Source: Candidatus Woesearchaeota archaeon | GTDB taxonomy: Archaea > Nanobdellota > Nanobdellia > Woesearchaeales > GCA-2686295 | Reading direction: 5' to 3' | Assembly: GCA_002686295.1 (NCBI GenBank) | Contig: NZBB01000046.1 | Coordinates: 1 to 6,345 of the forward strand | DNA: 6,345 nt | Shown here: positions 6,190 through 6,345 of the stretch, piece after piece | How positions within the stretch are numbered: position 1 is the stretch's first letter | Layout of the letters: each line of letters opens with the position of its first letter | Notes under the pieces: generated by a model | Told to the model about the DNA's origin: nothing | Databases searched by the model: none | The model's input: the letters and a program-made list of their open reading frames with translations, nothing else | Program-made: the position numbers and the translations under genes

Positions 6190-6345
6190 TTATTTTTTTA
6201 AATACTCATAAAGTTTAACTTGATCACATTTTGCTTGACATTTGTGTCCTTTTGGAAATTTTCCAGATATATGCATATTTCTAAGTTCTTGATATTTTTT
6301 ACTATTCCAGATTTCTTCTAAAGAATTTTCATTTACATTACCAAG
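6190..6345 (-). CDS. radical SAM/SPASM-type protein, C-terminal 51 residues only (5'-partial)
   Basis: The end of a leftward gene that enters from the right edge, open from the window boundary to TAA at 6192-6190. The 51 residues begin LGNVNENSLEEIWNSKKYQE, continue with an LRNMHISGKF segment, and carry C36 and C40 (CQAKC) before a short basic tail. The pattern 'GN-(V)-N-x-S-L-x-E-I-W-N-S-x-K', then R-x-x-H-x-x-G, then a late cysteine pair is the usual end of SPASM domains, which hold auxiliary iron-sulfur clusters in radical SAM enzymes. The radical SAM core itself would be outside the window, so its presence is inferred. SPASM enzymes modify peptides, sugars and other small molecules; in this position, 46 nt before a CMP-sugar synthetase gene, a sugar substrate is plausible. 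Confidence 0.85.
   Translation of the reverse strand, partial: LGNVNENSLEEIWNSKKYQELRNMHISGKFPKGHKCQAKCDQVKLYEYLKK

Noticed and set aside
1..6345. CRISPR array, tRNA, insertion sequence or toxin-antitoxin pair
   Set aside because: No spaced direct repeats, no tRNA-like cloverleaf sequence, no transposase-like protein and no paired small genes were seen on either strand.

Overview
The window looks like a piece of a very AT-rich, streamlined bacterial genome. Genes are tightly spaced, arginine is mostly AGA, lysine and asparagine are abundant, and TAA, TAG and TGA all serve as stops. The style and gene families, especially the methyltransferase with the QYEEHPYPRW motif, fit marine Alphaproteobacteria of the SAR11/Pelagibacterales type. 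That assignment is an inference from composition and families, not a proven placement. The content looks like an accessory surface-glycan or sugar-modification island.

Layout: the left end (1-1266, + strand) holds the C-terminal part of a SAM-dependent methyltransferase whose N-terminus probably lies outside the window. It converges, 6 nt apart, on a leftward (- strand) gene train that fills the rest. In transcription order the train is: the last 51 codons of a radical SAM protein with a SPASM-type C-terminus (6345-6190), a NeuA-like CMP-sugar cytidylyltransferase (6143-5412), a class III, glutamate-semialdehyde-aminomutase-like PLP aminotransferase (5400-4072, TTG start), a cryptic 355-residue protein with features of bacterial sialyltransferase-like (GT42/DUF115-type) transferases (4025-2958), and a cobalamin-binding-type radical SAM enzyme (2853-1273). 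Gaps are 46, 11, 46 and 104 nt, so the first four genes probably share a transcript. The last may also have its own promoter. A weak AT-rich hairpin plus T-run at 1265-1288 may end the leftward transcript.

Working hypothesis (inference): the cluster makes and transfers an unusual CMP-activated sugar or sugar-like acid. The radical SAM/SPASM enzyme and the aminotransferase would modify or build the precursor, the NeuA-like enzyme would activate it with CTP, the 355-residue protein would be the candidate transferase, and the B12-type radical SAM enzyme would add a further modification such as C-methylation or rearrangement. No NeuB-like synthase is in the window, so the identity of the activated acid is open. 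No tRNA, rRNA, CRISPR array, insertion sequence or integrase was seen, and no gene-free stretch exceeds about 110 nt.
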